Of a stretch of DNA of 64,000 nucleotides, positions 63,214-64,000 are shown one piece after another. Origin of the DNA: Siccirubricoccus deserti (GTDB lineage Bacteria; Pseudomonadota; Alphaproteobacteria; Acetobacterales; Acetobacteraceae); assembly GCF_014283215.1 (NCBI RefSeq), contig NZ_JACOMF010000011.1, forward strand, positions 80,407-144,406. Direction: 5' to 3'. A program made the position numbers and the translations under genes. The notes under the pieces are model-generated. The model had not been told where the DNA came from and did no database searches. It saw nothing but the letters and a program-made list of their open reading frames with translations. Position 1 is the first letter of the stretch, and the number at the start of each line of letters is the position of its first letter.

Positions 63214-64000
63214 GCGAGACGATGCTGACCCTCGACCGCCGCCGGCTGGCGGGTTTGCGGCCTCTGCTGCCGGATCGCTCGCCGGCGGAATGGCATGCGG
63301 CGCTGGTGGCGGAGATCGCCGCCGGGCTTGGCGCGGCGCATGCGGCGGTGCTGGCGGTGCCGGTGGCCGAGGGGGAGGAGCTGGCCTGGTACGCCCCGGG
63401 CAGTCGCAGCCGCGTCTTCAGCGCCCTGCCGGTGGCCGACCGGCGGGCGCTGACCGAGGCGCTGGGGGCGATCCTCTCCGACATCCGCCGCCTGGGCGAG
63501 AGCGGCGCGGCGCCGGCCGTGGCCGCCGCCTGGCCATCGCTGCGGGAGGTGCCGGACCTCGACGCGGTGTTCGCCGTGGACGGCAGGCCGGTACTGACCG
63601 CCTGGGCGCAGATGAACGCCCGGGCGGAGCGGCCGGCCGGGCTGCTGGCGCGGTTCGACGATGGCCTTGCCTGGCAGCCGCCGCCGCGCTTCCCGACGCG
63701 GGCTTGGGCGCTGGCAGGCGGGGCGCTGGCGGCGCTGGCGCTGGCCGCCGGGGTGCTGCTGCCGCTGGCCGGGGCGGCGCTGTTCCCGCCGGTGCCGCAA
63801 TGCACCATCGATCCGGCCAGCCTGGCGATCTACCAGGAGGCCAGCCGCGAGGCGGAGCGCCAGGATGCGCTGGAGGGCGAGCTGGCGCGGCTGGAGGAGG
63901 AGCGCGGCCGCCGCCGCCTCGCCTGCCCGCTGCCGGTGGCGCCGCCCCCACCGCCGCCCGCGCCCCCCGAGCGCCGCGCCGAGGCACCGCCACCGCCGCC
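63210..64000 (+). CDS. Single-pass membrane protein: SrfA-like N-module (copy 2), 3' end outside the window
   Basis: The visible 263 codons align residue for residue with copy 1, including start position (MSETMLTLDRRRL versus MSGGTLLLDRRRL), the EELAWYAPGSR and VDGRPVLTAW motifs, the membrane helix, the Cys-41-Cys segment and the beginning of the Pro-rich linker. The C-terminal domain lies beyond the edge; it may differ from copy 1. ATG 63210 is chosen because it aligns with copy 1; an in-frame ATG at 63204 exists. Confidence 0.75.
   Translation, partial: MSETMLTLDRRRLAGLRPLLPDRSPAEWHAALVAEIAAGLGAAHAAVLAVPVAEGEELAWYAPGSRSRVFSALPVADRRALTEALGAILSDIRRLGESGAAPAVAAAWPSLREVPDLDAVFAVDGRPVLTAWAQMNARAERPAGLLARFDDGLAWQPPPRFPTRAWALAGGALAALALAAGVLLPLAGAALFPPVPQCTIDPASLAIYQEASREAERQDALEGELARLEEERGRRRLACPLPVAPPPPPPAPPERRAEAPPPP

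Larger units (their letters stand above)
62000..64000 (+). repeat. Direct repeat, 1231-bp period: tandem gene duplication
   Basis: Positions 62000-62769 match 63231-64000 without any gap (offset 1231). I count seven mismatches, all within the first 200 bases (last at 62199/63430). From 62200/63431 to the window edge the two copies are identical over 570 bp, including silent positions. Confidence 0.92.

Noticed and set aside
61841..63808. 655-codon minus-strand frame across the duplicated genes
   Set aside because: It is Ser/Ala/Arg/Pro-rich antisense reading of the plus-strand membrane protein genes, whose motifs, membrane helices and start alignment are clear.

Overview
The window is very GC-rich, densely packed DNA from an alphaproteobacterium, most likely a member of the Acetobacteraceae (Roseomonas-like). 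Four signs point there: an alphaproteobacterial order of DUF1285, CoA pyrophosphatase, DUF6111 and cca genes; a fused MrpA/MrpB (PhaAB-type) antiporter; several orphan Bug/TctC periplasmic binding proteins; and HWE-type histidine kinases. No rRNA, tRNA, CRISPR array or insertion sequence was recognised. The organism assignment is an inference from gene content, not from a marker search.

Layout. 1-4.4 kb (minus): BatA/DUF4159 membrane protein (cut by the left edge), DUF58 protein and MoxR ATPase. 4.6-7.5 kb (plus): DUF1285, NUDIX CoA pyrophosphatase, DUF6111 and cca, followed by a convergent intergenic region full of inverted repeats. 7.8-12.4 kb: a methyltransferase, an ABC exporter and an MFS carrier. 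12.5-13.7 kb: a GAF/histidine kinase gene broken by one frameshift. 13.9-20.5 kb: ptsN-like EIIA followed by the complete Mrp Na+/H+ antiporter operon (A/B fusion, C, D, E, F, G), with start and stop codons overlapping from the A/B fusion onward. 20.6-25.9 kb: a 1237-residue SARP-like regulator (winged helix, BTAD, degenerate cyclase domain, AAA, TPR), divergent from a small methyltransferase; a perfect 8-bp dyad lies between them. A cupin follows. 26.1-29.7 kb: a three-subunit molybdenum hydroxylase. 30.6-33.4 kb: a membrane HWE kinase with three PAS domains. 33.6-37.2 kb: three orphan binding proteins. 37.3-39.3 kb: rplU-rpmA-obgE with a readable promoter and an internal terminator. 39.3-46.9 kb: D-erythronate dehydrogenase-like SDR, diaminopropionate ammonia-lyase, ugpBAEC and another Bug protein. 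47-56.4 kb: a bacterial animal-type haem peroxidase, a binding protein, a quinone oxidoreductase, an EamA carrier, an alpha/beta hydrolase, FKBP, a metallophosphoesterase, DNA-3-methyladenine glycosylase and a Bug protein.

The most unusual part is 56.5-64 kb. A minus-strand set of four exported proteins (two lipoproteins, an OmpA-like lipoprotein and a proline-rich secreted protein) diverges from a plus-strand series of single-pass membrane proteins. All of these share a roughly 150-residue N-terminal module that I recognise tentatively as SrfA-like. After the membrane segment each carries a different domain: a trypsin-like protease, a beta domain resembling DUF2135, and a third domain present in two tandem, almost identical gene copies, the second of which runs off the right edge. 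This looks like an envelope system whose inner-membrane parts were diversified by duplication and domain swapping.
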